A stretch of 29,048 nt of DNA from Gnetum montanum (Eukaryota; Streptophyta; Gnetopsida; Gnetales; Gnetaceae), in assembly GCA_015680685.1 (NCBI GenBank), contig MNCI01033465.1:728455-757502 (forward strand). The letters run 5' to 3'. Under the pieces are notes generated by a model that did not search any database, had not been told where the DNA came from, and was given only the letters and a program-made list of their open reading frames with translations. Each line of letters starts with the position of its first letter. The first letter of the stretch is position 1. Both the position numbers and the translations under genes were made by a program. Below are positions 1 to 9,678 of this stretch, one piece after another.

Positions 1-927
1 GAAAAATGGGAGTAAGAGTAATCAAAAGGGCACTCAAAAATCCAATGTTGTTCTAGGGGGTCCCACAGGAAAGACATGCACCCATGCCTAAAGGTTGGTG
101 GCTTCTCTAGACTCAATATTCAAAAAAAAAAAGAAAGAAAATGAAAATGAAAAGAAAAGTGCCACAAAACAAAAATCACTTCTCCCTTGAACAAAATGCC
201 AAGTGATCCTATGCCTTGTTGTTATGGTACTCTCATAGTTTCTCATCATGGGATGAAATAATGTGATGTCACTAATTAGAGGAATGGACTTGGTCCTGAT
301 CTTGGAACGATGGGTTAATGACACGTTAATCATGCTTTACATGCAGGATTCACTGTGCCCTGGGTCAGTTACCTCATGTCCCAATCTCTACAATCCCTTT
401 CTATAGTTTGTCTCATCTCACAGTTCATGTAATTGTAGCTCATGTCGTGTGTAACATAGAGTTCTTACCTCATTACCGATAATAATTACATGTGTGTGCA
501 TTTTGTGGAATCAATCCAGATTACATTTAACCCTTCTAGTGCCCATAGACACTTTAAGTGTGGTTACACAAGGGCATTATAGGTTGAAACCTGCTTTGGG
601 GAGGACCCACTTCTGTAATCTTTTGCAATTCTTGCTTATGACATAGCTCACACCTACCATCTCTTGCCCTCAGCCTATTTTTCATAACATTCTTTCCCTA
701 TTATTAGTATCCCTCCAAATCAACGTTCTTATGTGCCATTACATAGCCCTTTTCTCCCATCCAAGGTTCTTATTGATAAAACCCACACTATCGTAATTAA
801 TTGTGCCTTTTAAATGAATAGAATTACCCTAGCAACCTTTAACATGTGCCACATGTCCTTGCTTTCATATGTTATTTTCCAAAAAAAAAACCCTAAAAAT
901 TTGGATTTTTCCCCTTAGGGCCTACAC
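1..927 (+). repeat. Non-coding leader of element B upstream of ORF3
   Basis: No credible gene. The stretch from about 40 to 610 aligns by eye, in the same order and spacing, with the reverse complement of 21575-22160. Shared landmarks are the TTCTAGGGGG block near 50, ACCTCATGTCCCAA near 371, CATTTAACCC near 525, CAAGGGCAT near 569 and CTTTGGGGAGG near 594. It is therefore a retroelement-internal repeat, not unique DNA. It contains an A-rich tract at 121-160. Confidence 0.65.
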
Positions 928-1030
928 ATCGATAGGCCGTAATATCGCATACGCGATATCACGGCCGATGTGATATCGTGTACACGATGTATCATATGTG
1001 ATATCACATCCCACAAAACCTATAAATAGG
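928..1030 (+). promoter_or_regulatory. Internal GATATC palindrome array with TATA box
   Basis: Several short palindromic units built on ATATCG/GATATC, including CGCATACGCGATATCAC and ATATGTGATATCAC, are followed by TATAAATA at 1021-1028. The LTRs at 4436, 7310, 12412, 18783 and 25726 have the same architecture. This one is not in an LTR: it lies about 480 bases before the ORF3 start, and the flanking sequence does not match the B LTR. I infer a second promoter for ORF3. A captured piece of another LTR is the alternative. Confidence 0.6.
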
Positions 1031-1506
1031 CAACCCCCCCGGAACACTTAGCATCATTTCGTACCATTCACGTGGGGGAGTTTTCAAATTTTCCTCTACG
1101 CCTTGCGATTGTGTGACCCTTGCTTTCATATCTGTATCTCACTCATTGGTACTCCAATTTTAATTCCGTCTAAACCTGCTTGAACCTGGAGTGTTTAGTT
1201 TAGTCATGGGGGAGGGACACCTACCGAATAATGCCTAAATTTTTTGGAATTTATCATTTTCCAAAGGACATTATCAAGGGTAATTAGCTATAACATTTAG
1301 AATAATTGTGCCAAAAAATAATTTTATCCCTAGGTATACCGAGAAACTAAAATTGAAAAAACCACCTAAGTAAAAAGGACCCACTACTATAATCTTTTGG
1401 GAAACATCACATGGAGATTAAAAAAATTCATTAATTACGGCAAGCAATAAGGTATAACCTAACTTCAAAAACAACCTTACTAACGCTTGGTCTCATGTGA
1501 TTGTAG
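1031..1506 (+). other. Putative 5' leader of ORF3
   Basis: This is an AT-rich stretch between the internal TATA box and the ORF3 start, with no coding frame. GTGGGGGAGTTTTCAAATTT at 1072-1091 resembles a GTGTGGGAGTT block at the same place in the minus-strand copy (near 21170). The G-rich string at 1206-1215 resembles the family PPT but no LTR follows it. The block GACCCACTACTATAATCTTT near 1379 echoes GACCCACTTCTGTAATCTTT near 605, so part of the leader is internally duplicated. Confidence 0.4.
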
Positions 1507-4270
1507 ATGGCCCTGAAATGTGGACAAAAGGAAGGTCCTGCTCAAGGTGGAAGCAAGAGGCCTAGGAGAGGTGGAAGACAAGGTCCTACTGGACAACATG
1601 TAAAACATGAGGAATAATCATTTAGTGTTCATCAAGAGGACCCTTCTACTGTACAGTCTAGGTAAGCAAAAGGAGGAGTTGCTGCAACACCTAAACAGGG
1701 ACAACAGCTCACATTGCCCCAAGATTATGTTCAGGCCATCCACGAAGAGTCCACATTCACTATGGTGATTGTGGAATTAAACTTTGAATCTTTTGTAGAG
1801 TTCGCTCCTAAGGCTATTAGGGATCACCTCAAAGGGTCTCCCTTATGGCCTACCCTCTCCGAAAGTGGTGCCTGGTACCTAGGGGAGACATACCTATTCT
1901 GGCACAATAGAGAGCAAGGCACCACCGTCAATATTTTTGTTGTGACAATCGATTTCTTCACACAAGCCATTTCAAAAGTATTAAACCTTCCGAATATAGG
2001 GCCCAAGGTTGCTTAGTTATCCACCTGTTCAAACCCCGATGTGTGACGAGATTGGTTAGAAAGGGCATATGGTAGAGATAAGACATTTGGTGAGTTGATG
2101 ACAGAGGAGAGGATCTACTTCAAAATTGGAACTTATCACCTCTTCCCCACAAAGGGCTTAAAAAGAATATCAACATATGTGGCAAGAGGATGTGCAGTGT
2201 TGATGGGAAAGGTTAATGCTAACCTGCCCCATCTATATTTAACGGAGATCCTAAGGCGGTTCGAAGAACGGAAGATAGGGAAGATGGCATTGCCCTTTCC
2301 TTGCCTTATCAGAAAGCTTTTCCGACATGCTAGTATCAAGGGATACACCAACGATGTCCTTTGAAAAGCCCAAAATGCTTCATATGCAAAACTATTAAAG
2401 CCACCAGCCACAAGGAAAATCACTGGTGAGACACTAGGGTTAAAAGAAGAAGAAGAACAGATGGATGGACCAATTGCAACTCAACTTACAAGACCCAACC
2501 AACCTCTAAGTACAGGAACCAACCAACAACAGGAAGTAGGGCCTAGCATAGGCTAGGATCAACTATCGCCACTACAAGACTACAGAACGTCGATGAGCCA
2601 TCTCAGGGCCATCATTGAGATGGTCAGTTGGGGAAGTTGTGATGATGCAAATCTCTTCTGCATCATTGATGATGCCATACAGGCTAGAGTTTCTTTGGAT
2701 CATACAAGGGGAAAAGTTTCTATTCATACAGGAGGAGGGAAAAGTACTTGGTCACAACAGATCTCAGGAAACACAGCATCTTTCCAAGTGTAATTAGAAA
2801 CTGGTGAAGGGGCCACTATGGTGGTCATGCAACACCAAGATTCCGCGGGAGCTATAGAAATGGTCATAGATCACATCAAATAATTGTTTAATGTACTTGT
2901 TGTGCCACCAGCAGATCTCACAAGAGCACGAGATGCTTAAACTTTGGCCAGAACCTCAATGACTCCTGCAGAACATGAGGATGCGCTTGATCGATTGCTA
3001 CAAATAGGAAAAGTAATGACGTTCCTATTTGACATCCCCTAGGATGTTACAGTAATTTAGTCAGACCTCATTTTCATGAAGGAGAAGCTAGTTTTAACAT
3101 AAGTGAGGATCGAGCATGCTGAAGTAGAGGTGCAAAAATTACAAGAGCAACTCATGGCCCTACAAGAAACACAGCGGGATCTATTACAATTTGTTCCATA
3201 GACCAGCTAGATAGTTTTAGAACTAAGAAACTAACCAAGCTATTAATGGAGAATAAAAAGGTGGCTGAAGAAAAAGAGAAGGATATTTAGGATGCCTTTG
3301 TAGCACAAGCGCAAACTCATGTGCATCTCAAAGCACTCAATGCCTTATAAGAAGAAAATAAGCAGCTTGTTGCTGACAACCTTCAATTGACCATTGGGAA
3401 GAAGCAAAAGAATGTTCTCAAGGAACACTTCCATCAATTATGAGAATAATTCATCTGGGTCAGCCAAGACATGAGTCATTTAGCCAGGGAGAATCGAACC
3501 CTCTCAATGGAGGAGGTATGCGCTATTCACCAAAAGTCAGCTATCAAAATCAGCGTGTGGCAAAATGAGGCTAAATAACATGAAAAGCTAAAAGAGCACT
3601 TCCAAGACTAGGTGTGGATGTACAAATAGATCCTTGAGAAGGAGATCCATATGGCCAAGGCCCACATCAATGCTATCAGTGCTCGACACATTGACTGGTG
3701 GGCCATATTGGATACATATGCCTTTGCCCACCAAGCGAAAGTTAAGAATCGGTACCTGTAGATTCAGGATCTGACAAAATACATGGAGTTGGCAAACTTT
3801 TAGTATGCCAACCTTGCCATGTTAATAGCAGGGTGCCTGAGATCAAAGCTTGAGCAACAGGTAGCTACCACCTATGTCAAATACAAAGCAGAATTTGTAG
3901 AATTCAAGAAGTTATTGGAAAAATTAGAGATAAAGCGAGCTACCAAGGATAAAAAGGTGTCGTAATAGATCTAGCTTGATGGCTTGCGGATTTCCAAGAA
4001 TACAAAGAGAAAGCCAGAGCCTACGAAGAGGAACATCGGGTGTTTGCGGCTTGGTATGTCAAGGCCAATCAAATGTTTCCACAACTACCCTACCCATGGC
4101 AGGTTCCGACTTCATCAAACATTGGAACATTAGTGTGGATGGCACAAGACCCTTAGATCAAAGAGGAGAAGCTCCAGGCCATACTTTAATGCTATCAAGT
4201 CCCAAGACCTGGAGCACAAGACAAGGGGAAAGCACTAATGGAGGAGCCACCGCCACCAAGAACTACATGA
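1507..4270 (+). pseudogene. ORF3: plant-transposon-domain plus coiled-coil protein of a retrotransposon (broken)
   Basis: The frame starting at ATG 1507 stays legible as coding sequence, interrupted by stop codons, to about 3200. It then shifts frame near 3200 and again near 3970, and ends at TGA 4268-4270, giving about 920 codons. Residues 1-40 are basic (RPRRGGRQG). Residues ~79-165 (VIVELNFESFVEF, ending LNLP) and ~202-278 (YHLFP, then LPFPCLIRKLF near 262) fit the two halves of the retroelement 'putative plant transposon protein' domain. From about codon 528 to 820 the sequence is rich in K, E, L and Q with heptad-like spacing, so it is probably a coiled coil. The tail reads AWYVKANQMF, EEKLQA and DKGKALMEEP. 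Most stops fit CAA, CAG, CGA or TGG changed by a transition. A nuclear or virus-like-particle role is unknown. Two more copies lie at 19964-20475 and 26786-27030. Confidence 0.65.
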
Positions 4271-4354
4271 GTTCCACAAATTTTGTAGTTGTAGCACATT
4301 CTTTGTGTTGTGTCTTTGTTTTTTTTCCATTCCACACTATGAAATAACCCCATT

Positions 4355-4435
4355 TTCACCATCCAATAATCCCATACCTATCCACTGTGTAATCACTGTC
4401 ACTCGACGATGAGTTTTCATTCAGTCATGGGGGTA
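4355..4435 (+). other. Conserved pre-LTR block with polypurine tract of element B
   Basis: The run CAATAATCCCATACCTA is followed by GATGAGTTTTCATTCAGTC and the G-rich PPT ATGGGGGTA ending at 4435, directly before the LTR. The same block precedes the LTRs at 12412 (+), 19762 (-) and 26596 (-), which ties these elements to one family. The PPT primes plus-strand DNA synthesis in LTR elements. Confidence 0.8.
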
Positions 4436-4459
4436 TGATGAGTCATCATTTGGGTGACC

Positions 4460-4521
4460 ACGATATCACGTACGCGATATCGCATATGTGATATCGTAGT
4501 TTGTCTCCTCATCCATAAATA
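4460..4521 (+). promoter_or_regulatory. LTR-B promoter: GATATC array and TATA box
   Basis: Three units (CGATATCACG, CGCGATATCGC, TGTGATATCG) lie within 40 bases and are followed by CATAAATA. This is the best-preserved short form of the array. The units are palindromic and CpG-containing, so each is a potential symmetric methylation and factor-binding site (inference). Confidence 0.65.
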
Positions 4522-4694
4522 ATAGGAGTCAATAAGGAGTTAGGGGAAGTGTTAAGTAAGTCAGTTTTAGTTTAAGTGTTTTAATTTCTTTCTCTCAACC
4601 CTTTTTCTCCCAGTGTATGCCCACAGTGTGGTGATTGTAATTGTACGGCATCCTTTATTCGAGTGTGACATACTTGGACACACACATGACCAAC

Positions 4695-4700
4695 AATAAA
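4695..4700 (+). terminator. Poly(A) signal in LTR-B
   Basis: AATAAA sits about 180 bases after the TATA box, in the same context (ACAATAAA) as the signals in LTR-C (7601-7606) and LTR-D (12686-12691). Confidence 0.55.
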
Positions 4701-5246
4701 GATCAAGATTACTTCATCATTGCAACATTCACTTAGATTAATTATTTATCTACTTCTTATTTACTACTTTCCTAGCTAATCTCTTCTCACCCTTAAACCC
4801 ATGTTAAACGCGGAATGAGTACGACTTGATTACGAGCACTTAAGTGTGACTACTTGGTAACCCAGTAGCGTACCTAAGATCTACGCTTGGTAATCCCAGT
4901 GGTAGTTATGCATGAAGTCGAAGGTGTGTACAGATAATCGAGGAATGGATGCTCATCGCACTTAGGCTAGCTTAGATTCTCTCTCACCCGTTCTCTCTTA
5001 GCTTAGTCAATATTACTTTCCATTGTCCTCAGGAGTAGCATTAGCATAGAAACACATCATACACCTCACTCTGGACTAAACCATATGTGACAAAACTAAT
5101 ACTAGTCCAAGTGGGAAGATAACAAACTGTGACCTAAGGCTAACTATCTAGATGCCACAACTAGTATGTCTGCGTAGTTCGACCGGATCACATTTGTAAC
5201 ACTCGTATTCGTATGGTTGAGTGTAGGGGTACCTCACCACTCATCA

Positions 5247-5383
5247 TTAATTACACAAAAACAAGAAGTTCAATGCAAAAAATAGAAAAGAAACTTCTCT
5301 ACCCATTCAATAAATCATGTAACATAAGTGATAAAATGCATTAGAGAATATGACTAAGTATTTAGGTAGGTGATATTAGTTAA
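5247..5383. other. Short AT-rich flank between LTR-B and element X
   Basis: No gene. Together with 16597-18782 it is the sequence into which element X inserted. It ends in GTTAA (5379-5383), the left target-site duplication. Confidence 0.5.
5379..5383 (+). repeat. Left target-site duplication of element X (GTTAA)
   Basis: GTTAA immediately precedes the LTR start TGATGAGG. The identical pentamer follows the right LTR at 16592-16596. Five bases is the usual LTR-element duplication length. Confidence 0.65.
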
Positions 5384-6595
5384 TGATGAGGCATCCAATG
5401 ATAAATTGTAAGTCAATTGTAAGCCTTGGATTTGAAAAGTGTTTCATGTGCCTAGTGTTTGTAGCCTATTGTGTTCAATTGAGGTTCTTGGTCTTCTAAG
5501 ATGCACCCTTACCTCTTATTTCATACTTCAATTTTGTGTGCATGATTCCAAGCTCTTTTGGATGATTCCAACTTCATTTAGTTGTCCTTTTAGTTTGGTG
5601 GGGTGAGGGTGTGCTGACTATCTTGCATCAATGCACCTCCTTACATTAGTGCAAGGGCACTAACACATCCTCCAACAAGCTTAATTTAGCCTTCTTTGCT
5701 AGTAGTGTAACTAGAATTGGCTTGGCTTATGTTGACAAGTCATGATTGACACCTAGGCATTGAAAAACCTCCTTTGTTTCTATATGAAAACTATAAATAC
5801 TTAGGAACAGCTCTCACATTTATCTTAAGCATTACTTTGGATTTATTTGAGCTTGTGGTGTCCCATTTGTGTGAAGAGCTCTTCCTCCCTTGGGTAAGTT
5901 GTTTCCTTTCCTTGTCTTTTATGTATTTAAGTCATCACTTTCATAAGTACAACTAGACTTTGTAAAAGTGCTATCTTGTTGATGTAGCCTAGAACCATTT
6001 AGTCAATGTAGAGTCCAACGTTTGTGTAGTGAATAAAGCTTATGGTTTTTACTCATTCTATCCTTAATGCCTTAAATGATAAAATAGTAAAAAGCATAAA
6101 ACTCTAAAAATAATAAAAATATTTATTTAATTCTTATTTTCATAAGCTACAATGATTCATCCTTGCTTGAGGAGGTTATAACTAGATGGCATGATGTTGG
6201 ACAATCCATGTTGTAAGTGTTATTTACTACTTTTCATGTTTTTCTTTTTTTTTTTTGCACCTGTCCCCAAGAGGGATTGCAACATGATCATGGCACCTAT
6301 TTCCAAGAGGGATTACAATGCATGTATGTTTATTATTTATTTTTTTTTATAATTCTAAAATTCATAAAATTTATAAAATATAAAATTAGAAATATTTATT
6401 TATTCCCCTATCATGATAACATGAGTATTCATTGTATTATATGTATCACATCATCTTTTATATTTCTTGAATGCAATGGCATATGCGAGTGTTCTTGCCA
6501 ATCCATTCAACATTGCCTTCAAAGCTTACAACTAGATCATACTATGTTCCATATGATACATCCCATTAGTCTAAAAAATTAACAAGACCCCTATA
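5384..6595 (+). repeat. 5' LTR of element X (~1212 bp)
   Basis: It begins TGATGAGGCATCCAATG, the same as 15419. The two copies stay alignable along their length: AAGCCTTGGATTTGAAAAG, TTTTGGATGATTC, TTGGCTTGGCTT, the TATA box TATAAATA at 5792-5799, GTGAATAAAGCTTATGG with AATAAA at 6032-6037, and TATCATCTTTTATATTTCTTG-like sequence near the end. A ~30-base unit around CCAAGAGGGATTGCAACATG (6269-6288) is repeated at about 6304-6323. The right edge is set at CCTATA 6595 by comparison with the right LTR. Confidence 0.8.
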
Positions 6596-6597
6596 AT

Positions 6598-6615
6598 TGG
6601 TGCAATTATCAATGA
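6598..6615 (+). other. Possible decayed primer-binding site of element X
   Basis: TGGTGCAATTATCAATGA lies two bases after the LTR. It starts TGG as a PBS should but matches the tRNA-Asp complement (TGGCGCCGTTGCCGGGGA) at only about half of its positions. Position supports it better than sequence does. Confidence 0.3.
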
Positions 6616-7309
6616 AGGTGTTGGTGAATTGGCTTGAAATACTTATACATTCACACTTTTCCTATTTTTAAGTTGATTTTGTAGGAAATAAAATAGATTG
6701 AAGAAGAAGCCTTAATTGGTCCAAATCACTTTCAAAAACATGGTGAATGAAGCATCATCTCCTATTATGATAAAATTTCATCTAAATAAACTAAAATAGT
6801 GTGTTGCTCATGGATAATTTTATAAAGAATCTAGAAAAGCTGCACTTACCACCTTCAAGGAGGCTTTGTTTAATCAAGGCTTCATCAAGTATTTGACAAA
6901 TTATGAACCCATGTCATCCAAAATTACTATATGCTGCTCATGGAAAGCAAGAGCTTCGTGATGTGATTATAGAGCAAGAATAAAAGCGCATACATGGTGA
7001 GAAACAAGTAGAATCTTCTCCTAGATACTTTCATTGCTACAACAAGAATGATTTTGGGCGAAGGAGGTTCATGCATCTTTTTACATGGGGCTCAAGCTAT
7101 GCTTATGTTTATTTGAAGTAGTTAATTATTTCTACTTTGTCTTAACTTCATTTGAATGGAGGTGTTAATGGCTTGGATGAGTCATTATTTCCATGGACCT
7201 ACAAGGGTCAAATTCATGAAGTAGGTTGCATCCTACCTAAAAGCATTAAGTAGAGTATAATCAAAGATGTTAATATGGCCAAAATTTCCACATTCATCAA
7301 GTAGTTGAA
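6616..7309 (+). other. Left internal region of element X
   Basis: No recognisable gene. The frames are broken by many stops. A stretch around 6920-7090 reads YAAHGKQELRDVIIEQE and then KQVESSPRYFHCYNK in one frame, which could be decayed coding sequence, but I cannot assign a family. Confidence 0.3.
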
Positions 7310-8151
7310 TGATGATTAATGCATTGTGATATCGGGACCGCAATATCGCATCCGCGATATCGAGTCCACAATATCGGGGCCTTCCAAGCAATATTGGGCA
7401 TCTGATATCAAGACCTGCCTCGTTGCCTATAAATAAGAGGCAGGTGCACTTGGTTTGGCAATAGATTAGTTAGTCCCTTACCCATACTCTTGCCTTTCCC
7501 TCTCAGAGTTAGAATTATTTCTTCATGCCCGCAGTAGGAGTCATAAAGTGAATGGATCTTTATTCGAGCATTGTGTACCTGAGCACACCTTGTGTACGAC
7601 AATAAATACGAACTTTGTGATAAACCTTGCAACATTCAAAATATATTAATTAATGTTAATTACTATCACTTAATGCTTTCCTTAGTTAATTAATGTTCTA
7701 TCTCTCACCCTACAACTCTCCTAAGTAAGCACACTCAATATGACCACTTCGCGCATGCGTGTAATGCTTGGTAACCCAGTAACGATTAGCGTTTGGTAAT
7801 CCTAGTAGTGTTGCACTAGTTTAGGATGTGTACAGAAAGTGAGAATAGATGCTGGTGTTAGGACTAGTTAAATCATAGTTGAGTAGCTAAATTAAATTAG
7901 TTACTTATTTATCTCTCCCTTCCCTTTGTAGCACCAAGACATAAAAACATAAAAAACTATAAAAATCATGTACCTCAAGTTTACTTAACCATACAATCGT
8001 GCTATACAAGTAAGCTTGAGAAGACAATAATTAACTAACCCATCCTTGTTCCACAAAGGAGCATAAGCACCTAGTCCTTGGAATTCAACCAGATCATGTG
8101 TGGATGATTGTATTCATATGGTTGAGCGTAGGGATACCTCGCTGCTCATCA
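7310..8151 (+). repeat. 5' LTR of element CD (842 bp)
   Basis: It starts TGATGA and ends GCTGCTCATCA. The first ~20 bases differ from the right LTR (TTAATGCATTGT where D has ACCGC). From GATATCGGGAC on, the two align throughout. U3 array 7328-7409, TATAAATA 7428-7435, poly(A) signal AATAAA 7601-7606, and paired U5 repeats at 7768-7781 and 7793-7807. Confidence 0.85.
7328..7435 (+). promoter_or_regulatory. LTR-C promoter: GATATC-type array and TATA box
   Basis: Repeated units of about 16 bases (GATATCGGGACC, CAATATCGCATC, CGCGATATCGAGTCC, ACAATATCGGGGCC, then ATATTGGGCATC and TGATATCAAGACC) end before GCCTATAAATAAG. The array is longer and more regular than in LTR-B. Confidence 0.7.
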
Positions 8152-8152
8152 T

Positions 8153-8170
8153 TGGCACCATTGCTGGGGA
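8153..8170 (+). other. Primer-binding site, tRNA-Asp type
   Basis: TGGCACCATTGCTGGGGA begins one base after the LTR. It differs from the complement of the plant tRNA-Asp 3' end (TGGCGCCGTTGCCGGGGA) at three positions, and all three are CpG sites changed to CA or TG. The Athila lineage is known for tRNA-Asp priming. Confidence 0.8.
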
Positions 8171-8290
8171 CTTCGTTGTTTGTGCGCTAATTAGAACTTA
8201 GGAAATATTTCTCATTGTTGGAATGAACCCTTAGGGTTGGTTATCTTACAATTATTAAAAAGAAGAATATTGCACACTGAATAGACAATC

Positions 8291-8876
8291 ATGTCTCCTT
8301 CTTCTTACAAAAGTGCTTCACCACCTAGGTCTGATACAGGGAATAATCAGAGGTGTAGTACACATGATGACGATCCACCAATACCCCAATAGTTCCATGT
8401 GGTATATGTTCATCCCGATGAATATGTACCAAAATTTACCTTTATCCTCCATCAGGATGAACAATTGCGTTGGCAAGATTTAGAAGGTAACATAGTGTTA
8501 CCTCCCAATCACTCAGTCCCAAGCATGCTTCTTCGTGCTCTCACACGAATTGGCATGCAACATTTACAAGCAAAATACATTGTGCATGAACACAACTTGA
8601 GAGAGTATTGACCCATAGAGGCACAACGTCAAAGGGACTTACAACATGAGAGACATCACAAGTCTATGAAGGGTAAGTGGTCTCAAGATATCCCACATGT
8701 CCCAAGTGAAAATGAGGGTGGTGAACCTGCCTCAGGAAGTCTCACACACAATGATGTTCCTCCCGTTGGCTTCAGTCAATGGGTTGTGTATCAGAACCTT
8801 CATTCAGCCATCCATAACCTAGGTTCTGACCCAACGAACACAACGTCACTTCTTAACCTCACTACCAAGTCCATGA
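8291..8876 (+). pseudogene. gag-position ORF of element CD, family not recognised
   Basis: The frame starts at ATG 8291 (MSPSSYKSASPP) and continues in frame through TAG near 8390 and TGA at 8609-8611 to about 8870. There it gives way to the frame used by protease and RT. The readable part includes YVHPDEYVPKFTF, LPPNHSVPSMLLRAL and a Q/H/R-rich stretch (RQRDLQHERHHK). The usual gag core (W..L.P.SI..W...F) and a zinc knuckle are not visible. The ORF is therefore a degenerate or substituted gag. Compare the clear gag core in element G at 24387-24816. Confidence 0.45.
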
Positions 8877-8877
8877 G

Positions 8878-9678
8878 TATTATAGAACTCCTTCTCCTAG
8901 GGGTGATGTTTCACAAACATACCATCCTTCTCATCTGGCTTCATCTCTTCCACCCATATCTCCATTACCACCTACTCCAACTATGCAGGGTAAGCTCCCT
9001 GCCCAGCCGCAGCAATGTAATGCTATGAGGGATATTAACTCTCAATCTACTATTGGTTCTGACAACCACATGAAGAAAAGACCTTTCTTTAGAACCAATA
9101 GTCTTACTAAGTCCTTACAACTACAAGCGGCTAACCCCTTAGATGCCTCATTACGAATCAAAACTTTAGAACTCCCTTCAAACCAAACACCACGCCCAAC
9201 GCATACAATCATGTTAACTCATACCATCATCAATTGGATAAAAGCTGGCCATCTTCCTAAGAAATTCTCTGATCTTTCAAGTCCTCTCATATATCTACAA
9301 ATTTCTAGGAATGAGCCATGCAAAGCTCTTTTTGATTCAGGTTCTGGTATCAACTTAATCTCTCAAGAAATGTACAAAGCTTGGAACCTACCTCCACTAA
9401 AAAAGAGTAACATTTAGTTAGAGTTAGCTGACCAGTCCATCATTGTCCCATTACGACTAGTGGAGGACATTGTTACCAATATTTGTGGATGGTCATATCT
9501 AGCTGATTTCCTAGTAATTCAAGTGAACAATGGTAAGGCAGACTTCTCAATCATAATGGGAAGAGCATGGCTAAGCATAATTGATGCATGCCTAGGAATC
9601 CATGATCTTTCCCTAGAAATATCAAAGGAAAATACATTTGGAAAGATCGAGAAGAAGAAAGTTCCATGCATCACATAA
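8878..9678 (+). pseudogene. gag-pol linker and retroviral-type aspartic protease
   Basis: Proline- and serine-rich linker (SLPPISPLPPTPT near 8945) leads into an aspartic protease. The active-site segment is ALFDSGSGINLIS (near 9327-9365), followed by LELADQSI, a stop at 9415-9417, then VEDIV and the second conserved IIMGRAWL (near 9550). The frame is the same as RT downstream, and the breaks at 9415 and 9676 are in-frame stops, not frameshifts. The active site reads DSG where many plant Ty3 proteases have D[LT]G, which is compatible with catalysis. Normally it would cut Gag-Pol inside the particle. Confidence 0.75.

Larger units (their letters stand above)
1..5246 (+). mobile_element. Element B: 3' part of an Athila-like LTR retrotransposon carrying ORF3
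   Basis: The order is leader (1-1506), accessory ORF3 (1507-4270), pre-LTR block with polypurine tract (to 4435) and 3' LTR (4436-5246). The 5' LTR is not in the window. In the related minus-strand element G, the stretch matching positions 1-610 lies about 3.4 kb inside its PBS, so B's 5' LTR is expected several kb to the left (inference). No gag or pol is visible in the part present. All coding sequence is decayed. Confidence 0.7.
4436..5246 (+). repeat. 3' LTR of element B (811 bp)
   Basis: It starts TGATGAG and ends CTCATCA, a 7-bp perfect inverted terminus. U3 holds the GATATC array at 4460-4497 and a CATAAATA box at 4514-4521. R/U5 carries TGTATGCCCACAGTGTGGTG (4614-4633), a poly(A) signal AATAAA at 4695-4700, and the paired repeats TTGGTAACCCAGTA (4854) and TTGGTAATCCCAGT (4887). 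A PPT abuts it on the left, so it is a 3' LTR. No retroelement internal sequence follows on the right. Confidence 0.8.

Noticed and set aside
88-333. 81-codon minus frame
   Set aside because: Low complexity F/S run from an A-rich tract in a non-coding leader.
928-1010. GATATC-rich array as a CRISPR or satellite
   Set aside because: Units vary in spacing, have no spacers of constant size, always sit just upstream of a TATA box, and the context is a plant retroelement.
1-1210. Positions 1-1210 as the 5' LTR of element B
   Set aside because: It does not resemble the 3' LTR at 4436-5246 and lacks matching termini and a PBS. The homologous segment in G lies internal to a separate 5' LTR.
2136-2423. 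95-codon minus frame
   Set aside because: Antisense shadow of the ORF3 transposon domain.
5774-5956. 60-codon plus frame after the X LTR TATA box
   Set aside because: It lies inside the LTR and the frame is not kept in the second LTR copy.
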